A stretch of DNA of 64,000 bases, taken from Bacteroidota bacterium (lineage in GTDB: Bacteria; Bacteroidota; Bacteroidia; Chitinophagales; LD1). The first letter of the stretch is position 1, and each line of letters opens with the position of its first letter. Made by a program: the position numbers and the translations under genes. The stretch lies in contig JAFDYQ010000011.1 in the NCBI GenBank assembly GCA_018267365.1, positions 1 to 64,000 of the forward strand, given 5' to 3'. Shown one piece after another: positions 1 through 7,159 of the stretch. The notes beneath the pieces were generated by a model. The model saw nothing but the letters and a program-made list of their open reading frames with translations, did not search any database and was not told the origin of the DNA.

Positions 1-87
1 GTAAATGATATTCGCGGAAAGGTATATAAAATTATATTATTTATGTATTTGATTTTATAGAATGTAATGCCTTTTCGAGAAAGCTAA

Positions 88-291
88 TCAGGCATTGCTT
101 TCCAGCTTCTTCAGCCTGCTATCCAGCGCCATCAGAAAGATGATGATACCCACAAAGATGATAGTCAGGACACCCACTACCACGTAGATCTTCAGATTGC
201 TTTCCATCAGCGTATGGATAGGCTGCTCGCCCTGCGCCGTGGCGGATAAGGTGGTGAGGAGCGTGATGGCGATGGCAGTTATTTTTCTCAT
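88..291 (-). CDS. CcmD-like small membrane protein of cytochrome c maturation
   Basis: This 67-residue protein has an N-terminal hydrophobic signal-like stretch (about residues 5-20), then one strong transmembrane helix (about 33-55) followed by a short charged tail ending in LKKLESNA. Small single-helix proteins encoded next to ccmC are CcmD in the heme-delivery (Ccm system I) pathway, where CcmD helps release holo-CcmE from the CcmABC complex. Its ATG overlaps the TGA of the upstream ccmC gene (ATGA), so the two are translationally coupled. The assignment rests on context and topology, since CcmD sequences are poorly conserved. A generic small membrane protein is the alternative. Confidence 0.7.
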   Translation of the reverse strand: MRKITAIAITLLTTLSATAQGEQPIHTLMESNLKIYVVVGVLTIIFVGIIIFLMALDSRLKKLESNA

Positions 292-1388
292 TGAGATGAT
301 TTTTTGAGTTGAAGCAGGCGGATGCGCACCAGTACTGAGAGTATCCAGAAGCCGAGCATGGTCCAGCCGATCACAGCAGGGTAGAAGAAGAGGCGCAGGT
401 GGCTATCGAGGTCATATTTGCTAAAGGCCGGATTGCCGCCATTGCCGGGATGCAGTGAGGCTGTGAGCCGCGGTATGATAAAAATGAACAGCATGAAGAT
501 GACGATCGCAAAAATATTGTACACGGCACTGATACGCGCGCGCTGTATCTCGTCTGTGAGAGAGCCGCGCAGCACGATATAGGCCAGGTAGATGATCACG
601 CCTACTGCAGCGCCGTGGAGTTTGGGATCATTGGGCCAGGGTGAGCCCCAGGTGTAGGTAGCCCACATCATGCCTGTAGACAGGCCCAGCGCGCCAAAGA
701 GCAGCGCCGCAGAGATAGCCTGAGAGGCCATCACATCGTCTGCCAGATCGCCGGTGCGCAGGTAGCGGATACTATATACCAGTGAGAAGATCACCAGAAA
801 CATCATGGTAAACCACATCGGCACGTGAAAGAAGGTATTGCGGATAGACTGGAAGAGTATCTCACGAAACGGGAATACGAACTGCTTTGAGTGCGCATTC
901 ACGATCTCGGGTGTCACCGGCTTCAGCCGTGCAGCGGTGCTATCTGTATGGCTGCCTGCTTTGGCTACGGTAGCGAAGGTCATGACCAGTGTGCCATCCA
1001 GCCTGTCATTTAGCACGAGGTCAAAGTTCTTATTGGGTTCACCGCCCAGATCAGCGGTGGGTACATGAAAGATCACGCGGGCTGTACTATTGATGATGGG
1101 TATGATCGAGTCAGCAGCGTAAAAATCCACGCCGGTAGCCGGCTTGAACCACACCTGCAGATCGCCCGCATCCTGAAAATGGGTATTGTATCCCGTCACT
1201 ACAAAGTCTACCGTGCTATCAGTGGTAAAATTGACCGGGGCGATGGAGCGGAGCCCCGGCCCCAGCGGCACCAGCATGCCGCCTATGAGTACATACAGCA
1301 GGATGATCGCTGCCACATATTTCCACCATTGCTGTTTGAAAAGATTGATCATTGGAGGCTGCCTATTTGTAGCATGGAGGAGTTCCAT
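288..1388 (-). CDS. ccmC: Heme exporter / cytochrome c assembly protein CcmC (CcsA family)
   Basis: Membrane protein that handles heme at the periplasmic face for c-type cytochrome assembly. About six transmembrane helices are visible (near 22-43, 190-208, 222-242, 258-278, 288-310 and 331-356). The family's tryptophan-rich heme motif is present as TWGSPWPND (from about 246), preceded by an HVP motif with His188 and followed by a second conserved His in DSHLRLFF (about 329). The protein is 366 residues, against roughly 220-250 for typical CcmC. The excess is a soluble segment (about 46-180) between helix 1 and the HVP motif. An alternative start is the internal MINLF at 1352. It lies 12 bp after ccmB and overlaps the CcmD-like gene, forming a ccmB-ccmC-ccmD operon. 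Confidence 0.87.
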   Translation of the reverse strand: MELLHATNRQPPMINLFKQQWWKYVAAIILLYVLIGGMLVPLGPGLRSIAPVNFTTDSTVDFVVTGYNTHFQDAGDLQVWFKPATGVDFYAADSIIPIINSTARVIFHVPTADLGGEPNKNFDLVLNDRLDGTLVMTFATVAKAGSHTDSTAARLKPVTPEIVNAHSKQFVFPFREILFQSIRNTFFHVPMWFTMMFLVIFSLVYSIRYLRTGDLADDVMASQAISAALLFGALGLSTGMMWATYTWGSPWPNDPKLHGAAVGVIIYLAYIVLRGSLTDEIQRARISAVYNIFAIVIFMLFIFIIPRLTASLHPGNGGNPAFSKYDLDSHLRLFFYPAVIGWTMLGFWILSVLVRIRLLQLKKSSQ

Positions 1389-1400
1389 ACCCTTTCGGAT

Positions 1401-2075
1401 TTATTCGCGCCAAATATAGGGAAAAAGGATATAGGCCAGCAGCAATTCCATCACGTTGAAAGCTGCCAGCAGCAGGAGGTTTTTCATCATATCAGGGTCT
1501 GCACCTGTGGCAGCCATACAGGAGGCGCTGAGCCGGGTGACGAAGATCAGTATCGGGATAATGATCGGGAAGCCGAGCACAGCAATGAGCGTGGCATTAT
1601 TGCCCGCGCGGGAGGCTATGGCACCCATGAGTGTAAAGAGAAAAGAGTACCCCGTGCCACCCAGGAGGGCCGTAGTGAGAAAGAGAGGCAGGTTCTGCAC
1701 CGGATCGCCCACTACTACCGCAAATACGATAAAAGCCAATAAGATCAGAAACACAGTAAAGACAAAATTGTAGATCAGCTTGGACGCGATCACGGCCTGC
1801 GGGCTGGCTATATAGTAGTAATAATAGCTGCGCCCCGGAGGCTCACGAAAGAAGCCATTGGCTATGGCATTGATACTGCTAAAGAGGATGATGAGCCAGA
1901 AGAAGATACTCCAGATCACGGGGCTCATATCGCGGATACTGTCATTGTAATTCAAGGAAAAGTAGATAACCAATACAGATGAGAGTACATACAGTACGAT
2001 GCCACCGAGCGCATACCTATTGCGAAACTCGATAAGGAGATCCTTGCGGAATATGGTGAGGGCCGAGCGGAACAT
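1401..2075 (-). CDS. ccmB: Heme exporter permease CcmB
   Basis: A 224-residue, six-helix membrane protein that begins with MFRSALTIFRKDLLIEFRN. This is the characteristic cytoplasmic amphipathic start of CcmB, the permease of the CcmAB ABC transporter that powers heme release from CcmE. The aromatic FFREPPGRSYYYYY region and the Gly-rich loop near residue 140 also fit the family. No ATPase (ccmA) gene lies in the window, so it may be encoded elsewhere. It is the first gene of the leftward ccmB-ccmC-ccmD run. Its start is 168 bp from the divergent YtxH-like gene, and that gap should hold both promoters. Confidence 0.9.
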   Translation of the reverse strand: MFRSALTIFRKDLLIEFRNRYALGGIVLYVLSSVLVIYFSLNYNDSIRDMSPVIWSIFFWLIILFSSINAIANGFFREPPGRSYYYYYIASPQAVIASKLIYNFVFTVFLILLAFIVFAVVVGDPVQNLPLFLTTALLGGTGYSFLFTLMGAIASRAGNNATLIAVLGFPIIIPILIFVTRLSASCMAATGADPDMMKNLLLLAAFNVMELLLAYILFPYIWRE

Positions 2076-2243
2076 TCACTGACAAATATAAAGCACTCAA
2101 CGTGATAGGTAGAAAAACTTACCAAGACATATGATACTGCTCAGGAGATATCCGATGTTATTTCAGTATTTTTGGGTAAACAGCACCCCGCCGGAGTGGT
2201 GGCATGGTTTTTCCGATAGATCAAGTATAAAACGGGAAATATC

Positions 2244-2495
2244 ATGAAAGAAAAGACAAAAATAGCACTCGGCGTACTGGCGGGTGCGGCAGCGGGAGTA
2301 GCGGTAGGTTATGCCCTCTCGGATCAGGAAACTATAGCTAGCCTGAAGGACACACTGGCTGAGGCGGTAGAGCAATTTAACCTCAAACTGCAAAATATGA
2401 TAGAAAACAGCCAGGACTATCTGGGAGATCTCAAGGATAAGGTAACTGATACCACTGATGAGCTCACAGCGGGCATACAAAATATGGAAGGATAA
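2244..2495 (+). CDS. YtxH-like small stress-associated protein
   Basis: An 83-residue protein with a Gly/Ala-rich N-terminal hydrophobic segment (about 6-26) typical of YtxH/gas-vesicle-like proteins. It is followed by an amphipathic acidic/lysine helix that could form a coiled coil (about 29-75). Family members are usually cell-envelope or general-stress proteins of unknown mechanism. A second small gene follows after 27 bp and a shared terminator lies at 2846-2879, so the two are probably co-transcribed. A TATTTTTG sequence at 2167-2174 could be the -7 element. Confidence 0.72.
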   Translation: MKEKTKIALGVLAGAAAGVAVGYALSDQETIASLKDTLAEAVEQFNLKLQNMIENSQDYLGDLKDKVTDTTDELTAGIQNMEG

Positions 2496-2522
2496 TATTT
2501 ATAAACCATAAATCTGATCATC

Positions 2523-2804
2523 ATGGCAGGCAAAAGAAAACAAATGGAAGCACCGGAGCCGGGCTCCAACTATGAAAAAATAAAAGACGAAGTAGTGAGC
2601 CTCATCACCGGTCAGGAAACCGGCAGCAAGGAAGACATAAACTATGCTAAAGTAGTAGCCAGAGTCACCCTGATCCTGGTAGCGCTGTATGGCATAGGCC
2701 GGGTCAAAATGCTCCGGCAACTGGCCTTCTCCATAGCCAGTGCGGCGGTGACCAAGTGGCTGGCAGACAAGGCTGCCGGAGTAGTAGCCAAAGAAATAGC
2801 GTAA
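2523..2804 (+). CDS. Small protein of unknown function with a hydrophobic segment
   Basis: A 93-residue protein with a charged N-terminal half (GKRKQMEAPEPGS, then a Lys/Glu helix) and a hydrophobic central stretch (about 44-60, VVARVTLILVALYGIGRV). An amphipathic Ala-rich helix lies at the C-terminus. No family is recognised. It follows the YtxH-like gene closely and ends just before a strong hairpin terminator, so it probably shares that transcript and perhaps an envelope or stress role. Confidence 0.6.
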   Translation: MAGKRKQMEAPEPGSNYEKIKDEVVSLITGQETGSKEDINYAKVVARVTLILVALYGIGRVKMLRQLAFSIASAAVTKWLADKAAGVVAKEIA

Positions 2805-2845
2805 AAAGAAATGTACGCTTGCCAGAAGGTGGCAAGGTATGTGTG

Positions 2846-2879
2846 AGCGGCGTGTATAGCTATATACGCCGCTTTTTTT
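2846..2879 (+). terminator. Rho-independent terminator of the YtxH-like operon
   Basis: A stem of about 12 bp built from GCGGCGTGTATA and its near-complement TATATACGCCGC, with one G-T wobble, is followed directly by seven T residues. It sits 42 bp downstream of the 93-residue gene's stop. Confidence 0.85.
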
Positions 2880-2936
2880 ATCTCCTAAATGCAATTACAG
2901 TTTGCCGGGACTGTATATTTACAATGCTCAGGATAT

Positions 2937-3521
2937 ATGGAAGAACTTCTTCATAAGTTTCGCGACAAATTTAGCTACCTGCCGGAGGCCAAGCTGGAGG
3001 ATGCTCTGAGTATGGGTGAAGTGGTGATGCTCGAGCCCGGCCAGGTATTTGTGCGGCGTGGGGAGCGCAGTACCAGGGCCGCCCTGATACTGCAGGGCAT
3101 GATGCGAAACTACCTGACAGACAGGAACGGTGAAGAGGTGACCGTACTACTGGCTACCGAGATGCAGACCATAGCGCCACACGCTGCTATCTTTCTGGAT
3201 ATGCCTGCCACGGAGACATCTGAGGCACTGGAGCCTACCATACTGCTGGCTACAGATTTCAAAGTATTCAAACAGAAAGCCCTGTCAGACCTGGACCTGA
3301 TGCATGTATACAGCACTATAGTGGAGGAGACACTGATTCATGCCATCCGGCGCATAGAGGAGTTTACCCAGAGCAGCCCTGAGGAGCGCTACCAGCGGAT
3401 CCTGCGCGAGCAGCCGGAGCTGATAGATCGCGCTCCACTGAAGTATCTCGCCTCCTACCTCGGTATCACACCTGTATCACTCTCGCGGATCAGAAAAAGG
3501 ATCAGCGGCCACCGAAATTAA
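2937..3521 (+). CDS. Crp/Fnr-family transcriptional regulator
   Basis: A 194-residue cyclic-nucleotide-binding-fold regulator. The N-terminal beta-roll (about 20-110) contains LEPGQVFVRRGERS and a conserved long dimer helix follows. The C-terminal part (about 150-190) reads APLKYLASYLGITPVSLSRIRKRI, the helix-turn-helix recognition region of this family (the SLSRIRK motif). I chose the ATG at 2937, preceded by AGGA, over an upstream in-frame start at 2889, because it matches the usual N-terminus. No Fe-S cysteines are seen, so it is Crp-like and not a true Fnr. Its targets are unknown. Confidence 0.85.
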   Translation: MEELLHKFRDKFSYLPEAKLEDALSMGEVVMLEPGQVFVRRGERSTRAALILQGMMRNYLTDRNGEEVTVLLATEMQTIAPHAAIFLDMPATETSEALEPTILLATDFKVFKQKALSDLDLMHVYSTIVEETLIHAIRRIEEFTQSSPEERYQRILREQPELIDRAPLKYLASYLGITPVSLSRIRKRISGHRN

Positions 3522-3650
3522 CCTTTGTAAAGTGCTTTTGGGATGGCACCTGGTAGCTTTGCTGCCAAGTAAACCCAATCAATATGCTAGACGATCTGTA
3601 CAACGGTAACTAAGCACACCTGTAGAAAACTCTTTACCCCACCCAACTGA

Positions 3651-3684
3651 AACCCGTCACGAAAATATAGTGGCGGGTTTTTTT
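3651..3684 (+). terminator. Rho-independent terminator
   Basis: AACCCGTCAC and GTGGCGGGTT form a 9-10 bp stem with a 9-nt loop, followed by a T run. It lies 130 bp after the Crp/Fnr gene and just before the stop of the convergent oxidase gene. The 130-bp gap (3522-3650) holds only two nine-codon open frames and nothing I can assign. Confidence 0.75.
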
Positions 3685-3687
3685 ATT

Positions 3688-5043
3688 TCATGCCAGACCT
3701 GCCTCACTGCATATGGCCTCTACCATCGGATTGGAGAACTTGCCCTGCGGGTCCAGATGTCTCCGCAGCGCACAGAAGGTGTCCAGCTGAGGATACTGCA
3801 CGTGTAGGTACTGCGGGTCTATGTGATACTCTTTGCCCCAGTGTGGACGGCCATTGTACCTGACAGCCAGCTTTTCAAAATCGTGCAGCAAGGCGTCCCA
3901 TCCACGGTCGCCTATGAGGTAGCAGCCTATCCAGATGGAGTCGCGCCGGTAGCAGGGGCTGAGGGCATAGTCGTCTCCTTTCACAAATCGGATCTCCTGT
4001 ATGAAGTTGATCTTATGCTCGCTCTCGTCTATCATTTTGCGGTAGGCGCTCAGGACTTCTTGTGCATCGCGCAGGTCAAAGGCCCACTCCGCCTCGCGGT
4101 GGATGGGCGGGTCGGCCACATTGAAGACACGGTAGGATTTCTCTATCCTATCCAGCGGAGAGCGGAAGGAGAGGACGAGTATCTTATTGAAGAAAGGGCG
4201 CAGGGATGGCAGGAAGTTTCCTATCCATACCAGGAAGCGATACACCAGCACAGAGAGTACCTCATCCATCAGCCACTGGCGCAGGCGGGAGTCATTAGCG
4301 GGGGCGGAGGTGCGCTGGTACTGATATAGTACGATGTCATTCACGTGGGGAAACCACCACATCTTGAAGTGATCTGTGGTAGCGACGAGATCATCCAGCT
4401 TCGTCAGCATCTCATCAAAATTCATAGAACAAGTGCGGTCGTGCAGTCGAAAAGCCTCGCAGATATGAATAGTGATCTCAGACACGACACCCAGCGCACC
4501 GAGGCTGATGATGGCGAGGTCAAAGGTTTCTTTATCAGTGTCGCGGTCCAGTGTCAATCTATGGCCATCTGCCTGTATCAGGGTGAAGCGCTGCACCTGT
4601 GAGGCCAGTATCTGATACTGTATACCGGTGCCATGGGTAGCAGTAGAGATAGCACCTGCCAGGGACTGCTGCGCTATAGAGCCGAGATTGATCAGGGCGA
4701 GGCCCTGTGTGTCGAGGTAGTCATTGAGCTGCCAGAGCTTGATACCTGCCTGTACTGTGAGGAGCTTCTGCTCTCGGTCCAGTGAGAGGACGCGGTTGTA
4801 TTTATCCAGATTGATCAGGGCCTCACTGGTGTGGCAGAGTGCAGACCAGGAGTGGCCGGTGCCTACCATGCGCACCTTTTCATGCCCATGGATGATGTCT
4901 ATCAGCTCCGCCTCAGACTCAGGCTGGTAGTAGTGGGGCGCGGTGTACTCCAGATTTCCGGCCCAGTTGCGAAAGCGATAGTCTCTCTGTGGTGTGACAG
5001 CCATAGTGCGTATATCCGTGAATGTACGAAAGTCCGGGGGCAT
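3688..5043 (-). CDS. FAD-linked sugar-lactone oxidase (D-arabinono-1,4-lactone oxidase family)
   Basis: A 451-residue flavoenzyme of the vanillyl-alcohol-oxidase fold. The N-terminal FAD domain has the PP-loop region with GTGHSW (61-66) and the signature GAISTATHGTG (130-140). The C-terminal ALO domain contains the family motif HWGKEY (401-406) and ends with DPQGKFSN. Such enzymes oxidise aldono-lactones or related sugar alcohols with oxygen or another acceptor, but the substrate cannot be read from sequence. An internal Met at residue 14 (5004) is a possible later start. The first-listed start lies only 2 bp after the upstream kinase stop, which suggests coupling. Confidence 0.85.
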   Translation of the reverse strand: MPPDFRTFTDIRTMAVTPQRDYRFRNWAGNLEYTAPHYYQPESEAELIDIIHGHEKVRMVGTGHSWSALCHTSEALINLDKYNRVLSLDREQKLLTVQAGIKLWQLNDYLDTQGLALINLGSIAQQSLAGAISTATHGTGIQYQILASQVQRFTLIQADGHRLTLDRDTDKETFDLAIISLGALGVVSEITIHICEAFRLHDRTCSMNFDEMLTKLDDLVATTDHFKMWWFPHVNDIVLYQYQRTSAPANDSRLRQWLMDEVLSVLVYRFLVWIGNFLPSLRPFFNKILVLSFRSPLDRIEKSYRVFNVADPPIHREAEWAFDLRDAQEVLSAYRKMIDESEHKINFIQEIRFVKGDDYALSPCYRRDSIWIGCYLIGDRGWDALLHDFEKLAVRYNGRPHWGKEYHIDPQYLHVQYPQLDTFCALRRHLDPQGKFSNPMVEAICSEAGLA

Positions 5044-5045
5044 TA

Positions 5046-5606
5046 TCAGCTGCCCGGCCAGCAGCGCAGGAATCGCTCTACCTCTCGCGGGGAGCGCAGC
5101 CTGACGAAGGTGATATGTGCATATCGCGGGTCAGCCATGGTGCGCTCATATTTCACAATGTTGGAGGCATGGGTATTGTAGGCCCATTTTACGATAGAGT
5201 CCTTGCCCAGGAGTTTGCTCCACGTTTCCCTGTTGCCCGTACCGGGCCAGAGCTCGCGCTGTGTGAGTATGCGGCTCAGTGCGCGCGTGGTGACGCGGTA
5301 AAGCGTCAACGGCAGGGAATAGTCCAGCCAGATGACCAGTTGCACACGGGCCCACTTGACAGGCTGAGTGGCTTTATAGTTGCCGTCTATGACCCAGCTA
5401 TCACCGGAGAGGGCTTGCTCTATTTTTTGAAAGAAAACTTCCGGTGTTACTTCCTTCCAGTTTGGCAGCCAGAAGAGCTGATCCATCTCTATGTGCGGGG
5501 CGCCGATCTTTGCCGCCAGGCGCCGGGCAAAGGTAGATTTGCCGCTGCCGCTGGTGCCTATCACGCTGATGCGCCTGATGTCTGTGGGGAGGGTTTTCAC
5601 GGGCAC
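5046..5606 (-). CDS. P-loop nucleoside/nucleotide kinase-like protein (FlaR-related)
   Basis: A 186-residue P-loop protein with Walker A GTSGSGKST at residues 17-25. An adenylate-kinase-type lid or substrate segment follows (MDQLFWLPNWK, then DGNY). This matches the 'DNA topology modulation protein FlaR' family, a misnamed group of small kinases with unknown substrate. The start codon is GTG, and a second GTG two codons on is equally possible. It is the first gene of a two-gene leftward unit with the FAD oxidase, so a role in sugar or nucleoside metabolism is possible but is inference. Confidence 0.75.
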   Translation of the reverse strand: MPVKTLPTDIRRISVIGTSGSGKSTFARRLAAKIGAPHIEMDQLFWLPNWKEVTPEVFFQKIEQALSGDSWVIDGNYKATQPVKWARVQLVIWLDYSLPLTLYRVTTRALSRILTQRELWPGTGNRETWSKLLGKDSIVKWAYNTHASNIVKYERTMADPRYAHITFVRLRSPREVERFLRCWPGS

Positions 5607-5755
5607 AATTTACATCAAAGCCGGTGCAAAAGTTATCTGATTGCTTTTCAATAGATAGCAACGGAATGACAAAGAAATAACATTATATCGGTGGCGGTGG
5701 CACAGGCCTTGAGGCTATATTCTCACTCAATAATTCCTCACCAAAAATCAATGCC

Positions 5756-6172
5756 ATGAAAAAGCAACCTGAAAAGAAAAAGCCGGGTAGCGGTGCATCG
5801 GGCCTGGAGCTGAATGAAGTTTTCTCTGATGTAGGGCAGCAGCTGCAAAATACGGACCCTGATAAGCTGGCTATGCCACCAGTGGAAGAGCAGGACCGTA
5901 CAGATCACGCCGCGAAGCCGCTGATCCATACGGAGCCCGATCAGCAGCCGGGTATTTATCATGATAATATCTATGACCCTGCTGATATCAGCAGGCATCA
6001 GTCCGGTGCGGAGGGGATCACCCCTACAGATGCCCCATCAGAAGATGAGGATGATAGCCAGACAGTAAAAGGCCTGAAAGACCTGCACCAGCGCGCCCGC
6101 CAAAATGCTGAGAAGGGTGAGGATGATAATCCTAATGACGACCTGCTGCTCAATAGCCACACTTATTTGTAG
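5756..6172 (+). CDS. Acidic, probably disordered protein of unknown function
   Basis: A 138-residue, highly charged protein (Asp/Glu/Gln/Pro-rich) without hydrophobic segments. It begins with a lysine-rich MKKQPEKKKPGSG tail and continues with DPADI, SEDEDD and similar runs, so it is likely disordered. No family is recognised. The following small gene starts 10 bp after its stop, suggesting an operon. Confidence 0.6.
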   Translation: MKKQPEKKKPGSGASGLELNEVFSDVGQQLQNTDPDKLAMPPVEEQDRTDHAAKPLIHTEPDQQPGIYHDNIYDPADISRHQSGAEGITPTDAPSEDEDDSQTVKGLKDLHQRARQNAEKGEDDNPNDDLLLNSHTYL

Positions 6173-6182
6173 ATTGTGCGCT

Positions 6183-6458
6183 ATGAGTGATGCTGTCAGA
6201 GTATATATACTCCGTGCTGATGACACGGAGTTTTTTGTGCGGGAAAATGCGCCCAAAGAGCCGCTATTGCATGTCAGTGATGGCAGGTACGGCAAGCTGT
6301 ATAACCGTATGGACTTTGAAGTAGCTAAACCGCTGCATGAAAAAATAGGTGAAGAGGCTACGGAGAAAGCATTCCACGATTTTGACCAGTGCCAGAGATA
6401 TCTGGAGGACAATCCTGCGCCGTGGGAAGATGAGGAGGTACCGAGCTATCTGGAGTGA
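6183..6458 (+). CDS. Small acidic protein of unknown function
   Basis: A 91-residue protein. I chose the ATG at 6183 over an in-frame ATG at 6105, because the upstream extension overlaps the preceding gene and translates to an unlikely Cys/Ile-rich tail. The protein has a compact look (DAVRVYILRADDTEFFVREN near the start, DFEVAKPLHEKIGEEATEKAF in the middle) and an acidic C-terminus (WEDEEVPSYLE). The function is unknown. A palindromic hairpin downstream probably ends the transcript. Confidence 0.6.
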   Translation: MSDAVRVYILRADDTEFFVRENAPKEPLLHVSDGRYGKLYNRMDFEVAKPLHEKIGEEATEKAFHDFDQCQRYLEDNPAPWEDEEVPSYLE

Positions 6459-6502
6459 TTTTGTTTAACCAAAAACGCGGAAACGCAAAAAGGGAATTAA
6501 AT

Positions 6503-6533
6503 AGTAAAGCCATTCACTTAGGATGGCTTTACT
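6503..6533 (+). terminator. Hairpin, probable terminator
   Basis: A perfect 11-bp inverted repeat AGTAAAGCCAT / ATGGCTTTACT with a 9-nt loop. There is no long T run after it on the plus strand, so termination strength is uncertain. It could serve either strand. Confidence 0.5.
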
Positions 6534-6585
6534 GTATATAAAAATGATGTATTCTCTAGTATAAACTATACTGCCAAAATCAAAC

Positions 6586-6606
6586 ATCCGAAATCCGAAA
6601 TCCGAA
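6586..6606. repeat. Tandem heptamer repeat ATCCGAA x3
   Basis: Three perfect copies of ATCCGAA abut each other just after the end of fldA, followed by a degenerate fourth. This is one of several arrays in the window with an exact 7-bp period. Confidence 0.85.
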
Positions 6607-6611
6607 AATCC

Positions 6612-7145
6612 TTACGCCGGCACCTGCACGCCAAACTCCTGGAGTACCTGTGGTAGCCAGGCATTGAGGCGGCCGTTTGTCAGCTCGTCCTGATTGTCGG
6701 TGTCGAGGCAGAGGCCTACGAACTGGTCGCCGCGCTGTGCCTTTGATACATCGTGCTCGTAGCCCTTCACTGAGGTGAAGCCGCAGAGGGTGCCGTGGCC
6801 TTTCTCTACGATCTCTGCAAATACGCCCAGCGCATCGCAGAAATATGCTGCATAGCCATACTGGTCACCGAGGCCAAAGAAGGCCACCTTCTTGCCCGTG
6901 AAATCTATCTGCTCCATCTCGGGGATAAACTCCTCCCAGTCGCCCTGCAGCTCTCCGTCATACCAGGTAGGCATGCCGATGATGAGCAGGTCATATTTGG
7001 CCATGTCTTCTTTCTTCTTTTTGTAGATCTCATACATATCTACAGAGTCCGGGCCGAGCATGGCCTCCAGTTTCTTCTTTATCTCCTTGCTTATGGTTTC
7101 CGTGTTGCCTGTATCTGTACCATAAAACAGTCCTATCTTGGTCAT
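6612..7145 (-). CDS. fldA: Flavodoxin, long-chain type
   Basis: A 177-residue FMN-binding electron carrier. The phosphate-binding loop GTDTGNTE is at residues 9-16. The tryptophan/tyrosine isoalloxazine loops are present as MPTWYDGELQGDW (near 57-69) and FFGLGDQYGYAAYF (near 89-102). The 20-residue insertion that defines long-chain flavodoxins is present. It supplies low-potential electrons in place of ferredoxin. It starts 14 bp after the S41 protease stop on the same strand, so read-through from that gene is possible. Confidence 0.95.
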   Translation of the reverse strand: MTKIGLFYGTDTGNTETISKEIKKKLEAMLGPDSVDMYEIYKKKKEDMAKYDLLIIGMPTWYDGELQGDWEEFIPEMEQIDFTGKKVAFFGLGDQYGYAAYFCDALGVFAEIVEKGHGTLCGFTSVKGYEHDVSKAQRGDQFVGLCLDTDNQDELTNGRLNAWLPQVLQEFGVQVPA

Positions 7146-7159
7146 ATGTATCGGGGCTA

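Noticed and set aside
3543-3608. Two nine-codon frames between the Crp/Fnr gene and its terminator
   Set aside because: Too short to support; no tmRNA or small-RNA signature found.
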